Origin: Stictocephala bisonia
Taxonomy: Eukaryota > Arthropoda > Insecta > Hemiptera > Membracidae
Length of the DNA: 64,000 bases
NCBI GenBank assembly: GCA_035578905.1
Contig: JAQJVL010000675.1
Coordinates: 124,001-188,000, forward strand
Reading direction: 5' to 3'
Position 1 is the first letter of the stretch; each line of letters starts with the position of its first letter. Positions 34,501 through 49,500 of the stretch are shown in pieces. The translations under genes and the position numbers were made by a program. The notes beneath the pieces were generated by a model that saw nothing but the letters and a program-made list of their open reading frames with translations, made no database searches and was not told the origin of the DNA.

Positions 34501-37500
34501 TGGTGATGAAGACGACCACGTATCTGCCAGTGAACATGAAAGAGAACCGGAGCAAGAAGCAGAACATGATGGTACTGATTTTGATGGTACTGAAGATGAT
34601 AGTGAAGACACATTTGTAGAAGATGACATGCCGTTATCCAGAGGACTGGACATATTTTTTTGGAAAGAATGGGACTAAATGGAATAGGAATCCACCTACA
34701 CAGAATGTAAGGACAAGATCAGCAAACATTATCTCACATTTGCCAGGGATAAACCAAGCTCCTAAACATGTCAAGACTCCAATTGACGCTTTTTCACTAT
34801 TCTTTAATGAAATGTTATTGGATGAAATAACAACTTGTACAAACATGTACATTTAATCCATAGCTCATAACTTTGCACAAAGCCATGATGCCAATCTTAA
34901 CAATAGAGATGAAATAAGAGCTTTATTTGGGTTGTTGTATTTTGCAAGTGTTATGAGAGCTAACCACCTCAACATAAAAAATCTATGAAACAACGATGGT
35001 AGTGGAATCGAAATCTTTCCCGCAACTATGGGTATGAACAGGTTCCACTTTATACATAGATGCCTGAAATTTGACAATATAAACACTCGTAAAGAGAGGA
35101 GGAGTGTTGTCAAGTTGGCTCCCTTATGACATATCTTTGAGGCTATTGTGTCCAACTTTCAGAAAGCACTAATCCCTTTGGTGTACACGAAACAGATTAA
35201 AAGCTTCAACCTTTCAGAGGGAAATGTCCTTTTTGTCAATATATTAAAAATAACCCCGCTAAGTATGTGATTAAGATTTTTGGTTTAGCAGATTCACGTT
35301 TATACTACACTTATAATTTATAAGTCTATTGTGTGAAGCAGCCAGATGGGCCATATCAAGTATCAAATGCTGGTTCAGATGTTGTCAAACAACTAGTTTC
35401 CCCTAAATCAGGTTCTAAGCGAAAGATATTTTGTGACAACTGGTTCATGAGTGTACCTTAGGCTCTGGACTTATTGAAGGATCATGAACTAATTGTAACA
35501 GAAACAATGCGTATAAATAAAAGGAAACTGCCAGTGAAATTTGTAAAAAAAAAGGAAGAGAGCGAAGCTCAAGTCTATTTGGGTTTTCTAATGATATGAC
35601 TATTGTTTCATGTGCTGCCAAGCCAAACTCTTTTGTTATCCTTGGCTCAACAATGCACCATGATAACATAAACAATGATCCAACTGGTGACCAAAAGATG
35701 CCGGAAATAATCACAGATTATAACAGAAACAAGAGAGGAATAGATGTAGTTGATAAGCTGTGTGGAGAGTATACTGTCTCGAGAAAGTGCAAGTGCTGGC
35801 TTTTGGCCGTATTCTTTGGTCTAATGGACATAGCGGCCATCAATGCACTTACAATCTACAGACAAAACATGTTCAACGAAACTCCAATACAGAAAAGAGT
35901 TTTTTTGAAACTGCTAGCGTTGGAATTAACGAAACTACATTTACTATCAAGGTGCGCTATCCAAGGTCTACCCATTCACATAAAGGAAAAAGTATGTAGA
36001 ATAAGTGACATTCAAGAAGAGCCCCAGAGAAAACGACAGAGAAGAGAGTCAGGTAGATGTGATGATTGTCCTAGCAACAAGGACAGGACGACCAAGACAT
36101 CATGCAGCAACTGCAACAAGCTACTCTGCAAGGTACATTACCATATTTACTATGGTGAGTGTGTGCCGGAGTAGTGATGTATGTCATCCTGCCATTGGAA
36201 ATGACCTTCAACGTAGACTGCTGCTGTAAAGACTGGTCTAATGTGCAACGCTTCAGAAATTATAAATATTTAATTTCATCACTTTTATTTTAAAAAATAA
36301 AGGGCTTTTTGATGTTGGCAAATTGAGTCATTTTACATTAAAAAATCTTTGTATTTATAATACTATTTACACAAAATAACATTAATATAACGTAATTTTT
36401 TTTATATAATGGTTTTCTGTTCAGTTATCTTTTAAAAAATCATAACAAAACCATTAAAAATTAACATTTTCATTAAAATAATCATCAAAATGTTGTATAA
36501 TACATTTTTTTACAGTATTGTCCATGTAATTTAAAATCATATATTAAAATATTTTCGATAAGTATTTATACTTTTTTAGTAGATTATTGAAATGAAGTAA
36601 GGTGTACTAAATGCTTTGGTTACACAACTTTTTTCAGAAATACAACAACGATGTGTGTTATCCTAAAACGAAATTTGGGAGTAATCCATCCCACGCGTGT
36701 GTTTATGTCCCAAAAGTTGGTGCGTGTGCCTGAGGGTTAATAAACGCATGCCTTCTAATCATACTCCTTCTTACTTTTTGCTTGCCTACCACAACAAAAT
36801 AACATTTACTCCGTTACCAGGTCATAATTTATTTAACAGTCAATCTGAACTTTATCTCCACGTTGCTAATAGTTCAATCATTTTAAAATATTTGTCCTTC
36901 CAATATACAAATAAGACCAAAAGCTGGCTACAATTTCAGTTTGGTAAATTTTTGTGCTAAGAACTAAGGTAATCTCTAATATGTTGCGTAATATGGGATC
37001 TTAAAATGTCACAAACTAAGATTTACAAGTTTTAAATTTTGCTTAGCAATATCAGTGTAATTGATTTTATACACAAATAGATTTTCCATTTGATGTTAAA
37101 TTTTGAGTCTCAAAATATCAGCAGTTTTTGTGGTCCATTGTGGAGCGCTAGTGTAGTCCTATGTAAATGTAATGCAGTTTAAACCAGCTGTGGTTGCTGG
37201 CCTCACTAACTAGCCAAATTACAGGCACAAATATTCCTATTAAGACGGGATATCTATTGTAGGTGTATATAATCAAAGGTAATAGATAGTCTTAATTTGT
37301 AATGAATATTTTACCTTATTAATGACTATGATTAATTACTGCATCGTTTATCATATGCAATAACTAGCATGAACTTTTTCGACACAAAGTAATCGTAGTG
37401 ATTTTATGCAGTATACTTATGTGTGCAAAGTGTTTTTAGATAGTCAAAATACTTTATTTTGTATTAGCTGAAAAATGAAAACATCTTGAACCATAAAAGA

Positions 37501-40500
37501 AACGTATGATGACAATGTCTGTAAAGAAGAATTAGTTCGAAAAATACAATATTTAACATCCTCAATTGAACATTATTGATAAAAATGTAATTGCTTTATG
37601 GTATATTATGTCATTAATTTATTCATTGCACCAACAAGGGTTTTTTTTAGATTAAAGTAGATGAGAATGTATGAAATATTAAGAATTTATACAAATTTAA
37701 GAATTCAAACAAGAAGTTTAAATTTATTCTTTAAATCAGATGTAAAGCTCATCAGTTATTTTACAAAATGGTACTTAGTTAAATACTTTCTATGACATTT
37801 TGGATTATTGAGATAGCTTTAATCATTTTTTTTATTATTTATTTTTTAAGATCCTTAGTTGCTAGATTTATTTTGCTGTTGCATATGTACTGTCTGTAGG
37901 TTAATTCATGAAATATGATATAAACAACTAATATTAATTTTATTTATTTGAAATACTGCATAATCACATGAGTTTGATTGTTTGAAAATGAATATGTATA
38001 GGTGATGTGTACTTGGTTGGCTGCACTAACGTTGGTAAGTCAACATTGTTTAATGTACTTCTCCAGTCGGATTATTGCAAAACCAAAGCAGTAGACTTGA
38101 TGCAGCGAGCTACCATTTCTCCTTGGCCAGGCACTACTCTTAACTTATTGAAGGTAGGTAAATAAATAGTATTGTAACACCAACCACAATATAAGATGCC
38201 CAATAAGAGTAGTCATTTACGTACCGTGTACTGTAGAGTATCATGTATGTGTATGGGTGGGCAAGTGGGTCAATACCACTGTATGTGTATGGGTGGGCAA
38301 GCGGGTCAATACCACTGTATGTGTATGGGTAGGCTCATGGGTCAATACCACTGTACGTGAAGATGGGGCAGTTGGGTCAATACAACTGTATGTGTATGGG
38401 TGGGCAAGTGGGTCAATACCACTGTATGTGTATGGGTAGGCTCGTGGGTCAATACCACTGTACGTGAAGATGGGGCAGTTGGGTCAATACAACTGTATGT
38501 GTATGGGTGGGCAAGTGGGTCAATACCACTGTATGTGTATGGGTAGGCTCGTGGGTCAATACCACTGTACGTGAAGATGGGGCAGTTGGGTCAATACCAC
38601 TGTATGTGTATATTCAATACAACTGTACTTGTTTGAGTGGGTGGGTCAATACCACTCTATGTGTATGGGTAGGCTCGTGGGTCAATACCACTGGACGTGA
38701 AGTTGGGTCAGTACCACTGTATGTGTATGAGTAGGCTCGTGGGTCAATACCACTGTACGTGAAGTTGGGGCAGTTGGGTCAATACCACTGTATGAGTATA
38801 TTCAATACAACTGTACTTGTTTGAGTGAGTGGGTGGGTCAATACCACTGTACATGTATGGATGGGCACTGGGCACATGGGTTAATACCACTGTAAGTGTA
38901 TAGATAGGCGCGTAGGTCATTTGAAAACTTTCCATATATTTTACATAACAGCTCTACAATTTTCTGTTTAGAATTGTTATACCATTAGTTTAGGGACCAA
39001 CAAGAAAATATTTTCTAATTGGAAGGTTGCTCCTAACCACTACCTCTAACACAAAAACAAATTGTTCAAATTTCAAATATACGAGGACTGTTTGTAAAGT
39101 AGGTACCATTTTGGAATTCTGCTGTTGTAGCCCTGTTCGGCGCATGTACGCTATGTACCACTATGTGTTGGCAAGCCACAGTTGCCATTTCACAGCTTTT
39201 CGCAAGTTTTTTTAACGCTTAGGTTTTGAAAGCAGCTGACATTCATTGTGAGATCTATACGTCACAGGGTCAATTTGTTTTAAAAAAATCGTCACCATCA
39301 CGATTCTTATGAGTGTGACAGACTCTGTTTTTGTGATTCTCAGTCAGCATTTTGGTAACCCAGCATAAAAATAACTTTCAGTATTTCAAACGCTCTATCA
39401 CAATTTTAATAAATCACACTTCTAGATACTTAAGGACAAGATAACAATAAAGCTTCAGTTATAAAGCAGCTGTTTTCGCTGACTGTTTTATCAACGTTTG
39501 ACAACCAAGTCATCAGTGATGAATGAAGGTTGTCCACATCTTTTCTCATTATGCAAAATCGTATGGCCATTTTTAAAAGCTCTCGCCCATTTCAGTACCA
39601 TCCCGGACTTTCTACATCGCGGGTTTAAAAAACTTGTTTGTTCCCCACTTGGTTGTATGAGAGATAACATACACCCTCAGCTGTTTGTGAAAAACATAGT
39701 AGCGCTTCAAAAGGCAACTGGCGCAGTAGTAAGAATTATTGTACAGGACGAGTGATCAAGGAGGAACTTGCGAAATGGCCTTAAGCACCACGAATTTATA
39801 AATATCCTGCGTAATATTATACTAAGTGCTCAATCTCCTGAACTCCAACTCAACTCTACTGACCAGTTCCCACCACTGCCTCCAAGTCAAATTTTATCCA
39901 TCGTTCAGAATCCACCCTCAGAGCAGTATCAACCTGCTCTGGGACAACTGTCCCTGCATTGGGACAACTACCATCTGCTGACTACCGTCCAACTGGGGAC
40001 CAGCCACCATTGACTGACGGGCCACCACCTGCCAACTACCGATTACCCGCAGCGGACCAAGTCACTTTTATAGGCGACACTTTTTTAGGATGAACTCTAA
40101 TAAGATTAAATCTGAACTTACAATAGTGAATTATAATATTCAAGGGGTTTATAATAAACTCGACATATTTTTAACACAAAACACTTCCTCCTTAAAAATA
40201 TTGTTAATGACCGAACATTGGCTAAAATTTGAAAACAAAGAATACTTAAATAGGAGCTAATAACATAAATATATGCTATGTTAACGGTTATTTCAGAGTT
40301 GCGCAATCGTGGAGGCTCCTGCATTCTCTTAAGCAGCAAATTAATGCCATTTGCGTCTGACATGATATAATATAAATAGTTTGCTATCCAACAAACCTTT
40401 GAAGTCTGTGCCACTGAAATAAAATTAAATAATGATACTTAATACAGTAAAACCTCCTTAATCCGGCATTCTATAGTCCGGAATTGTCTATAATCCGGCA

Positions 40501-43500
40501 TCAACGGCAATAGACACAAATTACAGAATTGCCTTCACAATGAACATTGTAAAGTGAGCAACTCGACAGCTAATAAAAAAAAGCGGTAAGAAGCAAATAG
40601 ATATTAGATCTTTTTTCCAGCCTTCTACCAACCAGTGCTGTTGCTAAAAACCACAAATACTATAGTACAGTACTGTACTGTATTTCACACTGTATTCAAA
40701 TTTATTTCATCATGTACTGTACTTAAAAATGCATTTTAATATTTCTTCTGTACTTATATATTGATTTATATTGTTTAAATTACCCATGTTTAAATAATAT
40801 ATACATACAGTAAAAAGTTGTTGTGCATATTATGTTATTTTTTATACACCTCCTGTATTCTTATAAATAACCTCCATAGTTCGGAATTTTCTTTAATCCG
40901 GAAAGCGTCAAGTCCCAAACGAATCGGATTAAAGAGGTTCTACTGTACTATGCGTTTATAGAATTCCAGATTCAAAGAATTATGAACAATTTTTTACTCA
41001 GTTAACAAATTTACTGGAAAATGTTTCAAAAAATACAAACAACTCAAAAAAGAAATTAATATTAGGTGGGGATTTTAACATTGACACTTTGAAGGATAGT
41101 AAATATTCAACACAGTTACAGGACGTGATTAATTCATATGGCCTAATTTCATGTATAAATGTCCCAACAAGGGTGACGAGTAGTTCCTCTAGTTGTATAG
41201 ACCACATATTTTGTAATATAAGTATAAAAATTACAAATTCTAATGTAATTGACCCTGGCTTATCCGACCATTTAGCTGTGCTAGTGAAATTTAATATAAA
41301 CAACATAACACATAAACAAATATATACTTGTAGACAATTTACTAACAATAGTATTTTGCTGTTCCACAACAGCCTAAATGAGGAAAGCTGGTCTGCATTG
41401 TATGCTGTGTCTAACAGTGATTGTAATATTTCTTTTGTTAATAACTTGTACAGAATATTTTTAGAGACGTTTTTATTACATTTTAACAAATACTTTCCTA
41501 AACGATCGTTCATAAAAAAATTAAAATCTACCAGAAAAGAATGGGTGTCTAATGATATTAATAAACTAAGTATAGAAAAACGAAACCTACATGTATTGCA
41601 AAAACTCAGCCCTTATAATTCAAGTCTAAAACACAAATATACACTATGTAAAAATAAGTTAAGAAAAGTGACTAAAATGGCAAAACTTATGTATAATAAT
41701 AATAATAAAATAAAATTAGCTGACAATGTATCAAGGGCCTCTTGGCAGATTATCAATAATGAACTTGGGAAACCTAATACTAGTGTGATGTTAGATAAAT
41801 TACAGATTAAAGATAGTAATAGATTGATTAAGTTAGGAGCGGAGGCAGCTAATTTATTAAACAAACACTTCCTTACCGTCAGGGATAGATTGAGTTTGTC
41901 ACCAAACTTAAATGCCGCAATGAAATCCTGCGAAGAGTACTGTAACAAGGTAGAGGAAACACTGTTCCTATGGCCAATCCAAACCAGTGAAGTAGTTTCT
42001 GTTATCAGCAAGGTTAAAAATAAAAAGTCGGCAGGATGGGACGAAATTCCGATGTTCCTTGTCAAGCATATATCAACCATCATTGCATCTCACTTAATTT
42101 ACATTTTCAATTATTCACTTTCCTTAGGGGTGTTTCCAAAATTGGCCGTATATTCGGTCATAAAACCTATTAAAAAGAAAAATGATCCTGATCTTGATAA
42201 TTTCCGCCCTATATCTTTACAGCCAATTTTTTCCAATATATTGGAAACGTTGGAACGTTTAATTTTAAATCGATTGCTCCTATTTCTTGCAAAACATAAT
42301 ATAATCAATAAAGAACAGTATGGGTTCCGGGAAAACTTAGCCACAGTCGATGCAATACTTAAATTCACTGATATGGTTCACAATGGACTTGAAAGCAGGC
42401 TGCCGTCAGCGGGCATCTTTTGCGACTTAACGAAAGCCTTCGATACTATAATTAGAAGTATCTTGATTGAAAAAATGGACAGATATGGCATTCGTAGTAT
42501 TTCGAAAAAGTTGTTTAATTCATACTTAAGTGACAGATATCAGAGAGTAATTGTTGACGACGAAAAAGGAACGTATTACTCACACTGGAAAAAAAGTGTT
42601 GTGGGGTGTTCTCAAGGATCTATTTGTGGGCCAATACTATTCATAATCTTTATGGCCGATCTTCCTTCAAAAGTAAATATGGCCAATATATGGCAATATG
42701 CAGATGACACCTCAGCCCTAGTGAGAAGCGTCACTTCACAGTGTCTGTCCAGTAGAGTAACTGAATGTTTAGAGGGCTTAAATAATTGGTTTGGTGCCAA
42801 CGGTCTAAAATTGAATCCTTTAAAAACGCATATAATAGACTTTTCAAAATCTAATTTGAAATTTCCTTACTACTCAAATCTGGCCGTACAACCATTTACT
42901 AAATTCCTTGGCATTTATATAGACCCACAATTAACATTTTATAAGCATATTGACTATTTGGCTAAAAGACTTAATTCAGTTTGTTTGTCTCTGAAAGTTT
43001 TATCTAATTGTGTATCTGATGATGTAATTAAAAGAGTCTATTTTTCTAATTTTCAAAGTTTAGCTACTTATGGATTAGTCGTTTGGGGAAGCACGGGAGC
43101 AGAATATTTTAACAGGATTTTCAAAATACAAAAAAAAGCGATTAGGATATTATTCAAAAAGATAAGAATTTATTTACAGATATCATTGTAGATAAGAATT
43201 TATATCAAGGAAAATCTTAACACTTCCAAGCCTATACGTTTTTGAAATTTGTAAATATTATATTAAAAATAAATTTGGCAATCCTTATAATTCAAATTAT
43301 AACACAAGACAGCAGTATATATACTACCCATTCCACAGCACCAGTAAATTTGAGCAGTCTACTTATTACACAACATGCAGAATAATAAATAAGTTCATCA
43401 AAGAAAACACAATCATCAATTTTGATAAACCATTTTTAAGGAAGGTCAAGAGGCTTTTGATGGATAACGCTTTTTATTTAAGTGAGTCAGTTTTCAAAAA

Positions 43501-46500
43501 CTGTTCCCTTATTCAAACTGCAATGTTGCCAATCCAAATTATTACATTATTTAATTCTTCCATAGAAAACATTATTCCATAGAAAACAACATTCTTAACT
43601 GCATACAGTTGATACCCAGCGAGAAATCAGAAAATTAATTTGTGGCATCAAAGTATTTTAAGGTGCTTAGCTCTAGTAATGAGAACGACTGCTCAAAGTA
43701 GGACAGTGGTTCAATTAGAAAAAAATAGTTGTGTAATAATATGGTGTGTATTAACTGTAATAACTAATAATTAAGTGTGTACAGTTTCCTATCATGAGGC
43801 CGGAGGGCAAAAGACTGGCTTTGCGCACTTTACGTCTTCGAAAGCAAAGTGCAGAAGACTTAATACGCCTACAGAAAGGAAAAACAGAACGGACACCACA
43901 GATGATCTGTGAGTATGTCCTCTGCAATCAGCAGTACTTTACAATAACAGAGTTCTGGGGGTTTTTTTTTTTGTTGTTGAAATATTAATGCTTGCAACTC
44001 TACTTGATGGAAGAAGAATTTTACTTTCTAAGTTTTGGTGTCAGAATATCACATACATTTATTGAAAGTATGTGTAATAAATAAACAGCAGTGTTAATGG
44101 CATCTTAAAATAATCTCATTTAAACTTTTTGGTTTTCTGCTTCAGTATTGAAAGATAGATTTAAAATAAAATTAATTTTATTTAAAAATTTTCATTTGCT
44201 TTTTCAAACCTAAAAAAAGAAGATGCGTTTTAAGCAGAGTGCTGTAGTTGCTTCTCATATTTGAGGGTGAAGAGCAAGTGAGCCTCACATAGTGCATGGT
44301 ATTCAAGGTGCCTTCATTATTTGTGGGCTATATTTTTTCCAAAACATATAGGCTGGTGCTAAGTTTCCTTGACAAGGCATCTGTGTATTTGTACCGTGAC
44401 ATTTCCCAGTGATTGTTAAGCCAATGTATAATCTTTAACCTCCACATCAGGTTTATATTGTGTATATTGTACTGTTTGTTGCCAACTATCAGTGGTTTGG
44501 TTTTGACAGTGTTTAGTGTTTAAACTGTATTACAACAGAATATATATATACAAATTTAGAATGGTAAATTAGTCTCAGTAAAATTTACATGGATTTTTCC
44601 AGAGACCAGCAGGATGGTGTTGTTGGCATACATATATATAGTGTGCAGTGAGCTTCCATTTATTGAGACAGGTTGTTAGATAAAGTTATAGAGCTAAGGG
44701 CTTAGAATGAATCCCTGTGGTACTCTCTAGGCTCTCTTTTCTCTTTTCTGTGTAGAATCAGATCATATACTAGGCAGTCAAAGCTTTCAATCGAGTATCA
44801 TTGTGTTAAGCAAATTCTTTGTTACACTTATTCACGAACTGTTGTCAATGACGAACTAAATCCCGTAGCAAGGCGATCTGTGGTGAGTGGTGGGGAAAAC
44901 TCCCTCCAGGTTTGCTTTTTCATTGCCTGCCTGTTATTATACCTGGTGAAAGTTTACAAATTAAATTAGCTCAATAATTGTAAGTTGTGAATTTTTTCAT
45001 TTTTAAAGCTATTCTGTTATGGTGTTTTTATTATTCATCAGTCTCCTCAGTGTATATAGTTATCAGCCCAATAGTTTCAATCCCTTTTGAAAACATTGGG
45101 AGGAGTGAGATCTGCCTATTGTGTTATGATGTTGTCATGACCTACCGTAATTAATGTCGACACCGAGTTCATATAAGCAAAAAGGCCTGTGGTGTGATTT
45201 TAATTATAGCCAAAAATTATTTTAAAATATCATAATTTTATGTTTCCTAGTTAAATTCCAACTATCTGTTTTTAAATTTGAGTAAATAGGCGAATCTTTA
45301 TTCATTTTACCAATAAATAACTGAGAAAATAAATGCATAGACAAACGGAAATCAGGGTCATCATCCAGAATTTGTCATTCTTTTATGTGCATAAAACTTA
45401 ATACAGCAATTTATAACTTCTAATTCAGTTAAATTAAGCAAATAAAGATTTACTGTATAGGTTTACTTATGATTAGTAGAAAATGACTGAAGATTTGTAA
45501 TGATTCAAGTGTTTAAAGAAACAAGCACAACGTTTCGACAGGTATAAAAACTTCTGCCGTCTTCAGGTGTTTTTCTTAACCTATAATAATTTAAGGAAAT
45601 CTAAAAAAAAGTACATGCTGTAGACTATGGTTGACTTTTAAGAAAGTCACATGTTCTAAAAAACTATCAAACAACACAATTGGAACAAAATATAGAAAAT
45701 AATATGAAATATACAAAATACAAAACATGAAAATCTTTAACAGTACACAGAGCAGGTTATTAATACTTTTAGTGCCAACATCCTGTTATCCGGACTTCCA
45801 AAACACTATGCATTAAGTGCCAGTTAACAGGACGTCACAAACAAAATTCAAAAATAAACTTTTTATTGCTTTAAAATTATCTTCTCATTTGTTAACATAT
45901 ACTTTTATATAAAAACTATAATATTTAGTTACACATTTAGATACAAAAGGTTCATATGACAATTTAAAAATTGCTATAACTTTTTGTGTATCAACAAATT
46001 ATTGTGAAATTTGATAAGGATGTTAATAAATAAGTTATCATCACAGTAAAGTGACTGAATAGAGCCTATCTTTATATCATGGTCATAAGGAAAGAGACAA
46101 CTTCTTTATGTAGTAAATTTATTTAAAATTAAAATAAAATATATATATAGTGTAAGGCTATTGTTATTCATAAATGACAAGGTTTAATTATTCATAAATA
46201 ATCAGTCTACAACAAGCCACGTCTGAAAGAACTTTTTTGGCTCAAAGGGTTTTTAATTTTTAAATTTTTGTTAGGGTTTTCGACCACATGAAATTGATTG
46301 GCACCGGTCTCAAACCTGGGAAAATTCTGATTTCTGCCCCAGAGCCTCCTAGACTTCCCGTGTACTTCGACGAGGCTCCACAGTAGACTGTGACGTCGTC
46401 ACATGGGTGAAATCAGCTGATTTGCTTTTTCTATTAAATACTGGTAACTAAAGCTACCAATTGGACAGAAGTACTCAGCTAAATAGTAAGCAAGTTATTT

Positions 46501-49500
46501 ATCACTTATCAGCTGGAATTGTAATTACGGGAATCAGAACAGTATTTTTGTGTTCATTTTTGCCATTTAGCACATGTGACATCATAGGAGATGCACGTGA
46601 TACCTACTGTCTTCTTTTCTAGATATCGTGGTTTTTGTGTGTGTTGCTATAGTTACTGAGCAGCAGTATAATGTTATTTATTTTGCATTTTGCAGAATAA
46701 GGTTAACTCTTATAAAATCAACATTGTTTGCCGTTGTCAGCATTGTTATCGACTTCTAGCAGAAAAAACAATTTGGGGAACCATTACTGACCTCTAGCAG
46801 AAGTGGGGTATCAAACTATAGGTATTTATCTCCTAAATCACCTTATACCATTCGATTTTGGAAGAGACAACATTTAAGAGATCTGCCCCTTCCCTTCAAG
46901 GCCCCAAATAAAAATATGCTCAAAAACCCAAAATTGGGTAATGTTAAACTAATATACCATCAGTATTCGTCACTTAATTACTAATATATCATCAGATTTT
47001 AGAAAAGACTTATGTTTATGAGCTTCACTGCCCCAATAACCAAAATTTATGGTCATACTGCTTAAGAATCCTGCCTTAAGATAATCCGTAGGCCGATTTT
47101 CCTCATTATATGACATGTCGAGATCTACAAACGGGACTGTAGCAGAGTGCCTTGATGAGGCCACAGGCCAAACTTCCCCCCGTGAGGCTGTAGGCCGAGT
47201 TCCACAAAGAGGTTTATAGCAGAGCGTCTTGGCAAGGCCACAGGCAGAGTTCCGCTACTAGGCCGCAGGCCAAGTTCCAAAAAGGTGCTAAAGCTAAACA
47301 CAGAAGACCTAAGTTACAAGGCAGAGCCACAACAAATGATCCTCAGGGTCCTCTGGGAGATATAGATGCTACCTCTTCAGTTTGCAAAATTCAACCGAGC
47401 AAAAGTCGGTTTCCCGGTATTTGTTAGATAAATAACATAGACAGGAAGTATTTAATGTCACATTTTAAAAATTGATAGAAACCCTCTGGCACTAACAGAA
47501 AACAACTTTAAAATTCCTCTGGCACCAAAAGGGTTAAATAGGAAAAATATCTAACTTATCCAACCATCGTTCCAACTCTACCAGGACTGGTTGCCACTAA
47601 GGGTGTGCGAGTAGTGATTTTTGAGTTCGAGTCGAGTAGTTGGCCTTTTTTCGAGTATCGAGTATTTTTGAGCGAGTATTTACAGAAGGCTTTCCTGTTC
47701 ACCCAAGACAACTTTCAAAGGCAGACACTATCCTAAGCCTATGTTAAGTTTTGCCAGATTCGTAAATATATACATCTAAACTGAATACAATAATTTTGAT
47801 TTGTTGTTTGTAACTGTAACATTTGATAAATAAAACTTTTTACTTCCTGCCTTCCTACATTTTTATCATGACGTTTCGATTTGGTAGAACCCAAACCTTT
47901 TTCAAGTGCTAAAAACTAAATTACATCTACACAAACATGTTTTAAAACTACGTTCTTAAACTAATAAACTTATCTACATTAATAATTATCTACATTTTAA
48001 CCTAAATCATAGAATGGGGTACAACAAAATGAACTTCTGCTAAATATAAAAATGTTAACAGGGTTAAATTAATGTAACCAATTAGGCACTGCCAAGGTCA
48101 TGTAATCAACGAAAAAATGTTAAAACACAATTAAATTAACATTCAAATCAGACTGAAATGAGATTTAATTAACTAATCATAAATAAAATAAATATAAGGT
48201 ACCTGAAAAACACTGTTAATTTAAAATAACACTAAGCATGCACAAAAAATGATATATGTGACTCGGAAGGACTTAGACTACTATACAATCTAATTAACTA
48301 TTACAAATACATTTTAACCTGAAAAGACAACAATTATTAGGGATAAAACAATACAATAATCAAATATTACAAATTTCAAAAACAAAGTACATTTTTACGT
48401 GGCATTGTTTTGTTTAACCTTTTCCTTTTTTCAGAACTAATTATGTAAGAAATTAAGAAAATATATTATTAATTGAAACAACGTGGATTATAAAGATTCA
48501 ATCTGTTCACTCATATGACAGATCAGATTTTCTATGCAAGCCAATTATTCTGTTTCACATCCGGCCAATGTGTTTATCTGGTGGTTCAGTTCAAAGTGTA
48601 CCACAAAAACGTAGTAAAGCTTGTTAGCAAAAGCTGCATCCAACCAAACTGATGCTAAAATTCAGGCATCATCGCAAAATGCAGTCATTTACTTTCAGAA
48701 TTGCCTCCTCTCAACAAAACATTGGCTATAATATATCCACTCTTATAGCCAAGAAGAGTGGATCTAAAATCTGTGGGTATTTAATTCAGTAATAACAAAG
48801 TTACAGCTAACCGGAAATAAGCTCTGAATTATATAATCAAATTTGAAAATCTGGATGACAAAGACTGTAGTTCAATAGATTGCCAATAATAACTAAGCAG
48901 GTTTACTAATAATTTATTTTTTTGAGTCGCTTAGGATGAATTAGTTTTTAAATTATGATTGATAATGAAATATGTGCAACATGAAACTACTTCGATACAT
49001 GAGACTACACTGAACAACAGATAAATAATTATTTCATAAAGAGAAATTCATGAAAACCTGGTGTAATCGAATGAAAACCATAGACGTAGTCGGCTAATAC
49101 AATAGGTCTAGCCGATATTGGCTACGAGATGCAGTCCGAAATATCAGCTAAGTGCCAATTAGTGATACAGTGAAGATTTTGGGTAGCTAAATTATAAACT
49201 TATGAATAAAAAAAAGACGTTTGATAAGGCTTCGGTTCAATAATATTATTTTCCGAATCTCAAAATTTGTCGTATTTTGTTTAGAAAAGGTCTTCCAACA
49301 TGTTTTTCCCTCACTTGGGTTGATTCGTGATTGTTTTACAGTTTACATCGAAGTCAATGTGAACAGGGGACCGTTCAGCGAGTTATTATCATACTTTACC
49401 ACCTTTTACACTCCAACTGTCTTATTGTCTAACCTAGTCAGAAAACCGTTCAACAATTTGATAGGAAAAAATATCGTATGCGCAAATATTACACAGTTTT

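Larger units (their letters stand above)
33127..36736 (+). mobile_element. piggyBac transposon, degraded, containing a nested foldback element
   Basis: 3610 bp between TTAA copies (33123-33126, 36737-36740). Ends are CCCTCAAGCTCACGC and, on the other strand, CCCTCAGGCACACGC. A plus-strand piggyBac transposase pseudogene occupies 34406-36174. A 908-bp inverted-repeat element (33421-34328) is inserted upstream of it; without that the element is about 2.7 kb, a normal piggyBac size. The right end repeats an ACACGC motif about 32 bp further in. It lies in NOA1 intron 4 in the sense orientation. Confidence 0.88.

Noticed and set aside
34349..34653. Ser-rich minus-strand frames
   Set aside because: They are antisense to the acidic N terminus of the piggyBac transposase.
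38257..38734. Open frames with a repeated [18 protein letters not shown] motif
   Set aside because: They are translations of the 35-36-bp minisatellite; the 107-bp period is not a multiple of three, and the frames end with the array.
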